A stretch of DNA of 64,000 nucleotides from CAMFLJ01 sp963702555 (GCA_963702555.1 CAVPCW010000012.1:404224-468223), one strand, 5' to 3'; positions 16,605-28,971 are shown, numbered from the stretch's first letter. The notes: a model not told the origin generated them from the letters alone. Numbers and translations are program-made.

Positions 16605-17831
16605 TCAGGGGTGTCGGGCCGAGCGCAACGCCACGACGGCATCGAGCACGGCCGTGGCCACGGACCGCTTGTCGGTCAGGGGGACATCTTGGTCCACGCC
16701 GTCGGCCCTGACGAGCACGACGGCGTTGGTGTCGTGCTCGAAGCCGACGCCGGGGGCGCCCACGTCGTTGGCGACGATGAGGTCGAGGTTCTTGCGTTCG
16801 AGCTTCTTGCGGGCGTTGGCGACGAGGTCGTCGGTCTCTGCCGCGAAGCCCACGACCACCTGGTCGGGGCCCTTGGCCCGGCCCAGGTCGACGAGGAAGT
16901 CGTGGGTGGGCTCGAGCACGATGACGGGGGCGCCGTCGGAGGCGGCGGCCAGCTCGTCCTTCTTGAGCTTGTGGTCCGCGACGACGACGGGACGGAAGTC
17001 GGCGACGGCGGCGGCCATGACGATGACGTCGTGGTCGGCGGCGATCGGCATGACCGCGGCCTGCATGTCGGCGGCGCTGACCACTTCGATGACCTCGACC
17101 CCGGCGGGGGCGGGCAGCGAGGCGGTCGTGACCAGGGTGACCCGGGCGCCGCGGGCGAGGGCGTCGGCGGCGATGGCGTGGCCCTGCTTGCCCGACGAGC
17201 GGTTGGTGATCACCCGCACCGGGTCGATGGCCTCCCGGGTGCCGCCGGCGGTGACGAGGACGCGGGCACCGGCGAGGTCGGGCTCCGGGCCGGCGCCGAG
17301 GACCTGCTCGACCGCGGCGACGATGTCAGCCGGGTCGGCCAGGCGGCCGGTGCCGACGTCGCCACCGGCGAGGCGGCCCTCGGCGGGAGGCACCACGACG
17401 ACCCCGCGGGAGCGCAGTGTGTCGAGGTTGGCCTGCACCGCGGGGTGCTCCCACATCTCCGTGTGCATCGCCGGACAGACGATGACCGGAGCCCGGGTGG
17501 CGATCAACGTGGCGGTGAGCAGGTCGTCGGAGTAGCCCGACGCGTAGGCCGACAGCAGCCGGGCGGTGGCGGGCGCGACCACGATGACGTCGGCGCCCTG
17601 GCCCAGCCGGGTGTGCGGGATCGGCGACTGCTCGTGCCAGAGCGAGGTCTGCACCGGCTCGGAGGCCAGCGCGGAGAAGGTGGTCTCGCCCACGAAGTGG
17701 GTGGCGCCCTCGGTCATGATCGGGGCCACGTGGGCGCCCGCGTCGACGAGGCGACGGCAGACCTCGACCGCCTTGTAGGCGGCGATGCCGCCGGTGACGC
17801 CGAGGACGACGCGGCGCCCGGCGAGGTTCAT
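16605..17831 (-). CDS. coaBC: Bifunctional PPC decarboxylase / PPC synthetase (Dfp)
   Basis: Catalyses two steps of coenzyme A synthesis. The N-terminal flavoprotein decarboxylase domain (1-185) has VTGGIAAYKAVEVCRRL, VVAPATARLLSAYASG and the PAMHTEMWEHPAVQANL substrate loop. The C-terminal synthetase domain (190-400) has VTAGGTREAIDPVRVITN, RSSGKQGHAIA and the dimer/lysine region KLKKDELA. Its 408 residues are typical. It lies directly downstream of rpoZ and gmk, a standard actinobacterial arrangement. Confidence 0.96.
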   Translation of the reverse strand: MNLAGRRVVLGVTGGIAAYKAVEVCRRLVDAGAHVAPIMTEGATHFVGETTFSALASEPVQTSLWHEQSPIPHTRLGQGADVIVVAPATARLLSAYASGYSDDLLTATLIATRAPVIVCPAMHTEMWEHPAVQANLDTLRSRGVVVVPPAEGRLAGGDVGTGRLADPADIVAAVEQVLGAGPEPDLAGARVLVTAGGTREAIDPVRVITNRSSGKQGHAIAADALARGARVTLVTTASLPAPAGVEVIEVVSAADMQAAVMPIAADHDVIVMAAAVADFRPVVVADHKLKKDELAAASDGAPVIVLEPTHDFLVDLGRAKGPDQVVVGFAAETDDLVANARKKLERKNLDLIVANDVGAPGVGFEHDTNAVVLVRADGVDQDVPLTDKRSVATAVLDAVVALRSARHP

Positions 17832-17865
17832 GGCGTGGTGGTGATGTCGGTCGGTGACCGGTGGG

Positions 17866-18153
17866 TCACTCGGCCGCGGCGTCGGCCTGCTCGACGTCGT
17901 CGTCGTGCACGACGCGGACCGGCACGATCTTGTCGGCGGCGATCTCCTCGAAGGCGATCGAGAGCGGCTTGCGGGCCACCGAGGTGACCTGCGGCGGCAC
18001 GTTGGAGCCGATGCCCTCGCCGAGCTGGTTGAAGTAGGCGTTGATCTGCCGGGCCCGCTGCGCGGCCAGCGACACCAGGGTGAACTTGGAGTCGACCTTG
18101 GAGAGGAGCTCCTCGATCCGGGGGTTCACCATCGAGTCATGGATCTGAGCCAC
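17866..18153 (-). CDS. rpoZ: RNA polymerase omega subunit
   Basis: A 95-residue omega subunit that chaperones beta-prime. It has the family core VDSKFTLVSLAAQRARQIN and VARKPLSIAFEEIAADKI, followed by an acidic tail. The start is GTG 18153 with AGAAGG upstream. It sits between gmk and coaBC in the conserved gmk-rpoZ-coaBC-metK string. Confidence 0.93.
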   Translation of the reverse strand: MAQIHDSMVNPRIEELLSKVDSKFTLVSLAAQRARQINAYFNQLGEGIGSNVPPQVTSVARKPLSIAFEEIAADKIVPVRVVHDDDVEQADAAAE

Positions 18154-18215
18154 GTCACAACCTTCTGTCGGGGGCGCGAAGCGCGCCGAACGAGCCGGGC
18201 AATGCTACCAGCCGT

Positions 18216-18764
18216 TCAGGCCCGGTCGGCGTGGGCGGCCTCGATGAGCTGCTGCACCTCGGCGACGGTGCGGTCGAGGTCGTCGTTCACGATGCAGATC
18301 GCGTCGAGCTCACGGGCCCGGTCGATCTCGCCCTGGGCGACCCGGATGCGCTCCTCGGCCTGCTCGGGCGGGTCGCCGCGGCCGCGGAGCCGCTCGGCCT
18401 GGACCTCGGGTGAGGGCGGCTCGAGGAGGATGAACAGCCGCTGGTCGGGCGGGACGCGGCGAATGACCTGCTCGGCGCCCTGCACGTCGATCTCGAGCAC
18501 GATGTCGCGCTCGTCGCCGGCGTCGGGCCACGGGGTGCCGTAGAAGTTGCCGAGGAACTCGGCGTGCTCCAGGAAGCCGTCGGCGGCGATTCGGGCCTCG
18601 AAGGCCTCGCGGTCGACGTAGGTGTAGGCGTCGTCGCGCTCTCCGGGGCGCTGGGCTCGGGTGGTCCAGCTGCGGGACAGCCACAGGCGTGGGTCCTCGG
18701 CGACGAGGCGGGCCACGACGGTGCCCTTGCCGACCCCACCGGGGCCGCAGACGACGATGATCAC
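18216..18764 (-). CDS. gmk: Guanylate kinase
   Basis: Phosphorylates GMP to GDP. About 182 residues. P-loop GPGGVGKGTVVARL at the very N-terminus, GMP-binding SRSWTTRAQRPGERD and YTYVDREAFE, and EIDVQGAEQV. The start is placed at GTG 18764, just before the P-loop; the frame runs further upstream but into mihF. It lies 22 nt after mihF, whose stop precedes it on the same strand. Confidence 0.95.
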   Translation of the reverse strand: MIIVVCGPGGVGKGTVVARLVAEDPRLWLSRSWTTRAQRPGERDDAYTYVDREAFEARIAADGFLEHAEFLGNFYGTPWPDAGDERDIVLEIDVQGAEQVIRRVPPDQRLFILLEPPSPEVQAERLRGRGDPPEQAEERIRVAQGEIDRARELDAICIVNDDLDRTVAEVQQLIEAAHADRA

Positions 18765-18786
18765 GCGGGCGGCCCGGGGAGCAGGC

Positions 18787-19101
18787 TCAGCCGAAGGAGG
18801 CGAGCAGCGCCTTGCGCTGCTGGTCGCCGAGGCCCCGGATGCGCCGGGTGTCGGCGATGCCGACCTCGTCCATGGTGCGACGGGCCTTGACCTTGCCCAC
18901 GCCGGGCAGGGACTCGAGCACGGCGAGGACCTTGATCCCGGCGACCATGTCGTCGGTCTCGGCCTGGGCGAGCAGCTCGGACAGGGTGATCGACCCCATC
19001 TTGAGCCGCTCCTTGATCTCGGCGCGGGCGCGGCGGGCCTCGGCGGCCTTGGCCAGGGCGGCCTGGCGCTGCTCGGGGGTGAGAGAGGGAGGCTGCGGCA
19101 T
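18787..19101 (-). CDS. mihF: Actinobacterial integration host factor
   Basis: A 104-residue nucleoid protein of the actinobacterial mIHF family, unrelated to E. coli IHF. It has a helical N-terminal half with LTPEQRQAALAKAAEARR and ERLKMGSITLSELLAQA, followed by a helix-two-turn-helix with LESLPGVGKVKARRTMDEVGI and RIRGLGDQQRKALL. It binds DNA non-specifically in characterised species. It heads the gmk-rpoZ-coaBC-metK string. ATG 19101 follows a TAGGGT box by six bases. Confidence 0.95.
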   Translation of the reverse strand: MPQPPSLTPEQRQAALAKAAEARRARAEIKERLKMGSITLSELLAQAETDDMVAGIKVLAVLESLPGVGKVKARRTMDEVGIADTRRIRGLGDQQRKALLASFG

Positions 19102-19107
19102 GGAGCC

Positions 19108-19113
19108 ACCCTA
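19108..19113 (-). promoter_or_regulatory. Putative leaderless -10 box, mihF
   Basis: TAGGGT on the minus strand, 6-nt spacer to ATG 19101, no Shine-Dalgarno. Confidence 0.55.
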
Positions 19114-19247
19114 GCCCGCGCCACCGGCCCCGCTGGTCGACCCCCGGGGCCGGGAGGCGCCTGGGGACCCGGGATCTCCGAGGGCGGGACCAGGGAGTTC
19201 GCGGTCGGAAAGACACGGGGGAATACCGAGAGGGGACGTGGAGTTAC

Positions 19248-19278
19248 CTTGACACTGCCATTGTCAAGAAAGCTGGTT
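19248..19278 (+). promoter_or_regulatory. lon promoter with HAIR-like operator
   Basis: An inverted repeat CTTGACA-N7-TGTCAAG (19248-19268) resembles the HspR-associated HAIR operator (CTTGAGT-N7-ACTCAAG). It contains a perfect TTGACA -35 box (19249-19254 region). Seventeen bases on lies CTGGTT, six bases before ATG 19285, a plausible weak -10 and leaderless start. In Streptomyces lon is repressed by HspR through a HAIR site, and a similar scheme is inferred here. Confidence 0.5.
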
Positions 19279-19284
19279 CCCCCC

Positions 19285-21636
19285 ATGTCCGACCTGCAGA
19301 GCCTGACCCTTCCCGTCCTGCCGCTGTCGAGTGGCGTGGTGCTCCCGGGGATGGTCGTGACCCTCGCCCTGGAGACCGACGAGGCCCGCGCCGCCGTCGA
19401 CGCGGCCACCGACTCGACCGTGCTGCTGGTGCCCCGCATCGACGGGCTCTACACCCGGGTCGGCACCGTGGCGGCCATCGAGGACGCCGGCGAGGTCCGG
19501 CGCGGGATGAGGGCCATCGTCGTCCGCGGCCTGCACCGGGCCCACATCGGCGTCGGCGTGCCGGGCCTCGGCCGGGCGCTGGTCGTCGAGGCCGAGCCGG
19601 TCGACGAGGCCGAGCCGACCGAGCGGGCCGTCGAGCTCGCCCGTGAGTACACCGCCGTCATCGAGGCCGTGCTCGACCACCGTGGCGCCCGCGGCATCGC
19701 CGCCGCGCTCAGGGAGCTCACCGACCCGAGCCAGATCGCCGACACCGCCGGCTACTCCCCCGACCTCGGCGTCGAGCAGAAGGTCGAGGTCCTCGAGACC
19801 GTCGACGTCGAGGCCCGCCTCGAGAAGGTCATCGGCTGGGCCAAGGAGACCCTGGCCGACCTCGCCCTGAAGGAGCGCATCCGCAGCGAGGTCTCCGACG
19901 GCATGGAGAAGCAGCAGCGCGACTTCCTCCTGCGCCAGCAGCTCGCCGCCATCCGCAAGGAGCTGGGCGAGGACAACGACTCCGACGACGCGGCCGAGCG
20001 ATACCGCGCCCGCGCCGAGGAGCCCGGCGTGCCCGAGAAGGTGCGCGAGGCCATCGTGCGCGAGGTCGACAAGCTCGAGCGCACGCCCGAGCAGAGCATG
20101 GAGCACGGCTGGATCCGCACCTGGCTCGACACCATGGTCGAGCTGCCGTGGGGCGTCAGGAGCGACGACACCGTCGACCTCACCGCCGCCCGCGAGGTGC
20201 TCGACGCCGACCACGAGGGCCTCGACGACGTGAAGGCCCGCATCGTGGAGTTCCTGGCCGTGCGCAAGCGTCGCGCCGACCAGGGCCTCGAGGCCGCTGG
20301 CGGCCGTGGCTCCGGGGCCATCATCACCCTCGTGGGGCCTCCCGGCGTGGGCAAGACCTCGCTCGGCGAGTCCGTCGCCCGGGCCATGGGCCGGCCGTTC
20401 GTGCGCGTCGCCCTCGGCGGCGTCCGCGACGAGGCCGAGATCCGTGGCCACCGCCGCACCTACGTCGGGGCCATGCCCGGTCGCATCGTGCGGGCCATCA
20501 CCGAGGCCGGCTCGATGAACCCGGTCGTCATGCTCGACGAGATCGACAAGGTCGGCGCCGACTGGCGCGGCGACCCCTCCTCGGCCCTGCTCGAGGTGCT
20601 CGACCCCGCCCAGAACCACACCTTCCGCGACCACTACCTGGAGGTCGACCTCGACCTGTCCGACGTGGTGTTCGTGGCCACCGCCAACGTGATCGACACC
20701 ATCCCCGGGCCGCTGCTCGACCGGATGGAGATCGTGAGCCTCGACGGCTACACCGAGGACGAGAAGGTCGCCATCGCCCGCGACCACCTGCTGCCTCGGC
20801 AGCGGGAGCGCAACGCGGTCCGCGACGACCCGGCCGAGGTCGTGGTCACCGACGACGCGCTGCGCCGCATCGTCACCGACCACACCCGCGAGGCGGGCGT
20901 GCGCGGCCTCGAGCGCACCATCGGCAAGCTGCTGCGCAAGGCGGCGACGGCCCTGTCGACGGGTGATCAGGTGGCGCCCGTCGTCGTCGACGCCGACGAC
21001 GTGCAGACCTGGCTGGGCCGACCCCGGTTCACCCAGGAGGTCGCCGAGCGCACGTCGGTGCCCGGTGTCGCCACCGGGCTGGCCGTCACCGGCGTGGGCG
21101 GCGACGTCCTGTTCGTCGAGGTCACCTCCATGGCCGGCGAGGGGCTCGTGCTGACGGGCCAGCTCGGCGACGTCATGAAGGAGTCGGCGTCGATCGCCCT
21201 GAGCTACATCCGCTCCCACGCCGAGGAGCTGGGCATCGACGACGTCGACTTCGAGGGCCGCCGCTTCCACGTCCACTTCCCCGCCGGCGCCATCCCCAAG
21301 GACGGCCCGTCGGCCGGCATCACCATGACCACCGCGCTCGTGTCGCTGCTCACCGGACGCCCGGTGCGCCCCGACGTCGGCATGACCGGTGAGGTCACCC
21401 TCCAGGGCAAGGTGCTCCCGATCGGCGGCCTGAAGCAGAAGGTGCTGGCCGCCCACCGCTTCGGGCTCACCGACGTGGTGTTCCCCGCCCGCAACGAGGC
21501 CGACCTCGAGGACGTCCCCGAGGCCGTCCGGGAGCAGATGACCTTCCACCCGGCGAGCGACATCGCCGAGGTGCTGGCCATCGCCCTCACCCCGGTCCCG
21601 GCTCCGGCCCCCGAGAACGAGCCCGTCCCCGCCTGA
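19285..21636 (+). CDS. lon: ATP-dependent protease Lon
   Basis: A cytosolic quality-control protease of 783 residues. The N-terminal substrate-binding LON domain (1-200) opens with LPVLPLSSGVVLPGMVV. The coiled coil has QQRDFLLRQQLAAIRKELGE. The AAA+ domain has Walker A GPPGVGKTSLGE (about residue 355) and Walker B VVMLDEIDK. The C-terminal peptidase has KDGPSAGITMTTAL with the catalytic Ser and a Lys about 43 residues later (LPIGGLKQKVLAAHR). ATG 19285 is chosen because it directly precedes the LON domain. It is monocistronic, ending at a strong hairpin. Confidence 0.97.
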   Translation: MSDLQSLTLPVLPLSSGVVLPGMVVTLALETDEARAAVDAATDSTVLLVPRIDGLYTRVGTVAAIEDAGEVRRGMRAIVVRGLHRAHIGVGVPGLGRALVVEAEPVDEAEPTERAVELAREYTAVIEAVLDHRGARGIAAALRELTDPSQIADTAGYSPDLGVEQKVEVLETVDVEARLEKVIGWAKETLADLALKERIRSEVSDGMEKQQRDFLLRQQLAAIRKELGEDNDSDDAAERYRARAEEPGVPEKVREAIVREVDKLERTPEQSMEHGWIRTWLDTMVELPWGVRSDDTVDLTAAREVLDADHEGLDDVKARIVEFLAVRKRRADQGLEAAGGRGSGAIITLVGPPGVGKTSLGESVARAMGRPFVRVALGGVRDEAEIRGHRRTYVGAMPGRIVRAITEAGSMNPVVMLDEIDKVGADWRGDPSSALLEVLDPAQNHTFRDHYLEVDLDLSDVVFVATANVIDTIPGPLLDRMEIVSLDGYTEDEKVAIARDHLLPRQRERNAVRDDPAEVVVTDDALRRIVTDHTREAGVRGLERTIGKLLRKAATALSTGDQVAPVVVDADDVQTWLGRPRFTQEVAERTSVPGVATGLAVTGVGGDVLFVEVTSMAGEGLVLTGQLGDVMKESASIALSYIRSHAEELGIDDVDFEGRRFHVHFPAGAIPKDGPSAGITMTTALVSLLTGRPVRPDVGMTGEVTLQGKVLPIGGLKQKVLAAHRFGLTDVVFPARNEADLEDVPEAVREQMTFHPASDIAEVLAIALTPVPAPAPENEPVPA

Positions 21637-21644
21637 GCCCTCCC

Positions 21645-21702
21645 ACCCTCGGTGGCTCACGTCGTCAGGTCATGCCTGACCACGTGAGCCACGGAGGAGG
21701 GT
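21645..21702. terminator. Palindromic hairpin downstream of lon
   Basis: ACCCTC/GAGGGT at the base, then an 11-bp stem (GTGGCTCACGT, 21652-21662, with 21682-21692), then GTCAGG/CCTGAC around a TCATG loop. It lies 8 nt after the lon stop. The left arm shares GGTGGCTCAC with the palindrome at 13.35 kb. No T-tract. Probable lon terminator. Confidence 0.55.
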
Positions 21703-21753
21703 GACCGAGTCCGCGGGCCGAGGAGCGTGCTCCTCGACGGGCGGGCCGGGTCG

Positions 21754-21759
21754 TAGGGT
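21754..21759 (+). promoter_or_regulatory. Putative leaderless -10 box, YihY-family gene
   Basis: TAGGGT with an 8-nt spacer to GTG 21768. Confidence 0.5.
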
Positions 21760-21767
21760 TCTCCCTC

Positions 21768-22790
21768 GTGAGCGACGACGCCCAGACGACCGAGGAGCTC
21801 GACGGGCTCGTCGCCCGCGGCCGGCGTCGCGTCGAGACCGGTCGGGCGTGGGCCGAGAAGACGATCTTCTGGCAGGTCTGGGAGCGCATGCTCGAGACCG
21901 AGTTCGTCGACCGCAGCGTCGCCCTCGCCGGCAAGGCCTTCGTGTCGTTCTTCCCCCTCGTGATCGTGGTCGCCGCCTTCTTGCCGGCCCGCACCCGGGC
22001 GTCGATCTTCGAGACGCTCACCACCCGCCTCGGCGTGAGGGGCCCGTCGCTGGAGTTGGCCAAGTCCGCCTTCCAGTCGTCCGACGACGTGAAGAAGGCC
22101 ACCGGCTACCTCGGGCTGCTGCTCACCTTCTTCTTCGCCAGCGCCTTCACCACCGCCCTCCAGCGCGTCTACCTGCGGTCGTGGCGACGGCCACCGGGGA
22201 TGAAGGTGGGGTCGTACACCCGGGGCCTCATCTGGCTGCTGGCCCTCCTGGTGAACATGGCCGCCACCGGTGCGATCGGACGGATGCTCGGCCAGGGGCC
22301 GGCCATCGGGCTCTTCATCCTCATCTCGCTGGTGCTGTCGGTCGCCTGGTGGTGGTTCTCGGCCTGGTACCTGCTGCTCGGCCAGGTCCGCTGGCGGCCG
22401 CTCCTCCCCACGGCGATCATCACCGCGGTGGCGATGATCGGCTACGCCATCTCCGCCAACGTCTGGATGCCCGAGACGGTGCTCAGGAACCAGGACCAGT
22501 TCGGCATCTTCGGCATCGCCATCGCCCTCGTCACGTGGTTCTCCGGGGCGGCGATGTGCCTCATCGTCGGAGCGTGCGCCGGAGCGGTGATCGCCCAGCA
22601 CCCGGGCCGGCTCGGCCGCCTGGCCCGTGGCGGCGACGACGAGGTGCTGGTGGCCGATGCCCCGCCCTCGCTGCCTCCCCCCAACCGGGAGATGCGCCTG
22701 CGCGACGCCTTCGCCCAAGTCGCTGACGACCGCGCCGACCTCGACGCCGGCATCCAGCGCGACCCCGACGAGCCCGCCACACCCAGCTGA
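21768..22790 (+). CDS. YihY/BrkB-family membrane protein
   Basis: A 340-residue inner-membrane protein of the YihY/BrkB family, once misnamed RNase BN. There are about six hydrophobic segments, near residues 53-70 (KAFVSFFPLVIVVAAF), 108-125, 150-165, 175-205, 210-230 and 245-270. The N- and C-terminal tails are charged and cytosolic. The function of the family is not established. The start is GTG 21768 after a TAGGGT box. The gene stands alone between lon and the convergent pyr operon, ending just before a long palindrome. Confidence 0.8.
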   Translation: MSDDAQTTEELDGLVARGRRRVETGRAWAEKTIFWQVWERMLETEFVDRSVALAGKAFVSFFPLVIVVAAFLPARTRASIFETLTTRLGVRGPSLELAKSAFQSSDDVKKATGYLGLLLTFFFASAFTTALQRVYLRSWRRPPGMKVGSYTRGLIWLLALLVNMAATGAIGRMLGQGPAIGLFILISLVLSVAWWWFSAWYLLLGQVRWRPLLPTAIITAVAMIGYAISANVWMPETVLRNQDQFGIFGIAIALVTWFSGAAMCLIVGACAGAVIAQHPGRLGRLARGGDDEVLVADAPPSLPPPNREMRLRDAFAQVADDRADLDAGIQRDPDEPATPS

Positions 22791-22797
22791 TCGCCAA

Positions 22798-22846
22798 GGT
22801 GGTTCAGATCGTTGCGGATACCGCAACGATCTGAACCAGTTTCGGG
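22798..22846. terminator. Palindromic hairpin between convergent genes (family copy 2)
   Basis: A perfect 18-bp stem (22800-22817 with 22821-22838) around an ATA loop, followed by GTTTCGGG. It lies between the YihY-family stop and the pyrF stop. It aligns without gaps to 13347-13395 at 37 of 49 positions, with four paired substitutions that preserve base pairing. Likely a bidirectional terminator. Confidence 0.6.
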
Positions 22847-22880
22847 GGTCGCGGGCTGGCGGGAGAAGGGGCCGGATCGG

Positions 22881-23600
22881 TCAGAGGGCGGCGGCGACCT
22901 CGGCGGCGATGGCGGCGGCGGCCGCCGCCGGATCGGCGGCGTTGGTGACGGCCCGGCCGATGACGAGCACGTGGGCGCCTGCGGCGATGGCGGCCGACGG
23001 CGTGGCCGGACGGGCCTGGTCGTCGGCGCCGACGCCTGCGGGGCGGATGCCCGGCACGACGGTGAGCAGGTCGGGGGCCAGACGGGCGACCTCGGCGAGG
23101 TCGCTCGCCGCGCACACCAGGCCACCGCAGTCGGCGGCCTCGGCGATGCCGACCCGCTCGGCCAGGGCGGCGGGGTCGGCGGGCTCGCTGGTGAGGACGG
23201 TGACGCCCAGGCAGGTCGGCAGCACCAGGCCCGCCGCGGTGGCGCCCGCGTTGAAGCCGTCGACGCCGGCCTTGAGGTGGTCGACCCCGGCCCGGGTGTG
23301 CACGGTGAGGTAGCTGGCGCCGAGCGAGCCCATCACCCGGGCGGCCTTGGAGACCGTGGTGGGGATGTCGAGCAGCTTGAGGTCGGCGAAGACCTCGAAG
23401 CCGTCGTCCACCAGCACCTCGATGACCTCCGGGCCGGCCGCGCTGTAGAGCTCCAGGCCGACCTTGGCCACGCCGAACCACGGCCGCAGCTCACCGGCGA
23501 GACGCTGGGCCTGCACGATGTCGTCGACGTCGAGGGCCAGGGCCAGGCGGGCCCGCAGCTCCGGCGGGGCGCCGGCGGCGTAGGTCGTTGCGTCAGGCAT
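22881..23600 (-). CDS. pyrF: Orotidine 5'-phosphate decarboxylase
   Basis: The last step of UMP synthesis. The 239-residue TIM barrel has LALALDVDD at the N-terminus, the catalytic FADLKLLDIPTTV (Asp-Lys-Asp array), TVHTRAG, and C-terminal VPGIRPAG and LVIGRAVTNAADP phosphate-binding loops. The start overlaps the pyrD stop by eight bases. It is the distal gene of the pyr operon, ending at the palindrome shared with the YihY-family gene. Confidence 0.95.
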   Translation of the reverse strand: MPDATTYAAGAPPELRARLALALDVDDIVQAQRLAGELRPWFGVAKVGLELYSAAGPEVIEVLVDDGFEVFADLKLLDIPTTVSKAARVMGSLGASYLTVHTRAGVDHLKAGVDGFNAGATAAGLVLPTCLGVTVLTSEPADPAALAERVGIAEAADCGGLVCAASDLAEVARLAPDLLTVVPGIRPAGVGADDQARPATPSAAIAAGAHVLVIGRAVTNAADPAAAAAAIAAEVAAAL

Positions 23601-24545
23601 GGGCGTCTCCGATCAGCTCACGAACCGAGCCCACACCGTGGGACCGGCACCACTCCTCGATCTCGTCACGCACCCGCTCCACGCTGCGGGGGTCGGCGAA
23701 GCTCGCCGTGCCCACCTGCACGGCGGATGCACCCGCGAGCATGAGCTCCACGGCGTCGACGCCGTTGGCGACCCCGCCGACACCGACGATGGGCAGGTCG
23801 GGGAGGTCGCGGTGCACGTCGTAGACGGCCCGCACGGCGACCGGATGGATCGCCGGGCCCGACAGGCCACCGCCCCCGCCACCCAGACGGGGCCGACGGG
23901 TCTCGGGGTCGATGGCCATCCCGAGGACGGTGTTGACCAGCGTGACGGCCTCGGCCCCGGCGGCGGCGGCGGCCTCGGCGATGGGCGTGAGCGACGGGAC
24001 GCTCGGGCTGAGCTTGGCCCACATGGGCCGGCCGCACACCGAGGCGGCGGCCACCGCGGCGGCGGTCTGCTCCGGCGACTGGGCGAACATGCGGCCCCGG
24101 TCGTGGTGGTTGGGGCACGACACGTTGACCTCGACGGCGATGACGCCGTCGGGCGCGTCGACGAGCATCTCCGCGGCGCGGCCGTAGTCCTCGACCGTGG
24201 TGCCCCAGATGCTGGCCACCACCCGGGCCCCGGTGGCCAGCACGGCGGGGAGCTCGTCGTTCAGCCAGGCCGGCACCCCCGGGCCCTGGAGCCCGACGCT
24301 GTTGATCATGCCCGCCGGGGTCTCGTGCACCCGGGGGGCGGGGTTGCCGGCCCACGGGTCGGCGGAGAGGGACTTCACGACCACCGCCCCCAACGAGGAG
24401 AGGTCGACGTAGGCGGCCAGTTCGTCGCCGTGGCCGGCCGTGCCCGACGCCGTCATCACCGGGTTGGCCAGCTCGAGCGAGCCGACGGTGGTGGTGAGGT
24501 CGACGGGAGGCCCGACGACGGCGGGGCGGGACCGGCCGCGGCGGC

Positions 24546-24549
<4 letters not shown>
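23593..24549 (-). CDS. pyrD: Dihydroorotate dehydrogenase (class 1B-like catalytic subunit)
   Basis: Oxidises dihydroorotate to orotate. 318 residues. It has NPVMTASGTAGHGDEL near the N-terminus, EVNVSCPNHHDRG with the active-site Cys characteristic of class 1 enzymes, AKLSPSVPSLTPIA, and the FMN phosphate loops IVGVGGVANGVDA and GASAVQVGTA. Class 1B enzymes normally pair with the iron-sulfur flavoprotein PyrK, but no pyrK lies in this operon. A GTG start overlaps the carB stop (GTGA). Confidence 0.93.
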
Positions 24550-27847
<3,298 letters not shown>

Positions 27848-27848
<1 letters not shown>

Positions 27849-28971
27849 CAGCGGGCCCTTCCGGCGTTGGGGGAGGTCGTGTCCATGAGCTCGTCGAAGA
27901 GCTCGAAGAGGTAGGCGGCGTCGTGGGGGCCGGGGCCCGCCTCGGGGTGGTACTGCACGCTGAAGGCGGGCAGGTCGAGGCAGCGGAGCCCCTCGACGAC
28001 GCCGTCGTTCAGGTTGCGGTGGGTGACCTCGACGGTGCTCGACAGCGAGCCGTCGTCGACCGCGAAGTTGTGGTTCTGGCTGGTGATCTCGACCGTGCCC
28101 GTCTCGAGCCGGCGCACGGGGTGGTTGCCGCCGTGGTGGCCGAACGGGAGCTTGTAGGTCTCGGCCCCGAGTGCGGTGGCGAGCAGCTGGTGGCCGAGGC
28201 AGATGCCGAACACCGGCACCTCGCCGAGCAGTCCGGCGATGGTCTCGGGCATGCCGGTGACCGCCGCGGGGTCGCCCGGGCCGTTGGAGAGGAAGACACC
28301 GTCGGGCTGACGGGCGAGGACGTCGGCCGCCGGGGTGCCGGCCGGCACCACCTCGACGGTGGCGATGCCGGAGAGGTGGCGCAGGATCGTGGTCTTGATG
28401 CCGAGGTCGTAGGCGACGACGCGCTTGGGGCGCGCCCGGCGGGGCCGGTGAAGTCGACGGTGTAGGGCGTGGTGCAGCTCACCAGCCGGGCCATGTCGAT
28501 GCCGTCGGTGCCGGGCTCGGCGACCGCCGCCGCCTTCAGCGCGGTCTCCCCCGCCGTGCCGAACGCGCCGGGCATGGCACCGGCGTCGCGGATGTGGCGG
28601 GTGAGGCGGCGGGTGTCGATGCCGCCGATGCCGGGCACCCCGGCGGTACGGAGGAACCCGTCGAGGTCGGCCTCGGAGCGCCAGTTGCTGCGGCGGCGGG
28701 CCATCTCCCGGACGATGACGCCGCGGGCGAAGGGCCGGCGGGACTCGTCGTCGAGCGGGGTGACGCCGTAGTTGCCGATGTGGGGGTAGGTGAAGGTGAT
28801 GATCTGCCCGGCGTAGGACGGGTCGGTGATGATCTCCTGGTAGCCGGTGAGGGCGGTGTTGAACACGACCTCGCCGGTGGCGATGCCGCCCTCGGGGTCG
28901 GCGCCGATGGCCTCGCCCTCGAAGGTGGTGCCGTCGGCCAGCACCAGCAGTGCCTCGCGGATGGTGCTCAT
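27848..28971 (-). CDS. carA: Carbamoyl-phosphate synthase small subunit (frameshifted)
   Basis: The glutamine amidotransferase subunit that feeds ammonia to CarB. The N-terminal domain (EALLVLADGTTFEGEAIG, TGYQEIITDPSYAGQI) and the class I GATase domain (SNGPGDP, FGICLGHQLLA with the nucleophile Cys, SVQYHPEAGPGPHD with catalytic His) are both present. They lie in different frames because about one base is lost near 28440, in a GC-rich run. The total length is then about 375 residues, normal for CarA. ATG 28971 has GGAGG upstream and overlaps the pyrC stop. Confidence 0.95.

Noticed and set aside
15195..17987. 930-codon plus-strand frame opposite metK and coaBC
   Set aside because: Antisense shadow. 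metK and coaBC motifs are complete on the other strand.
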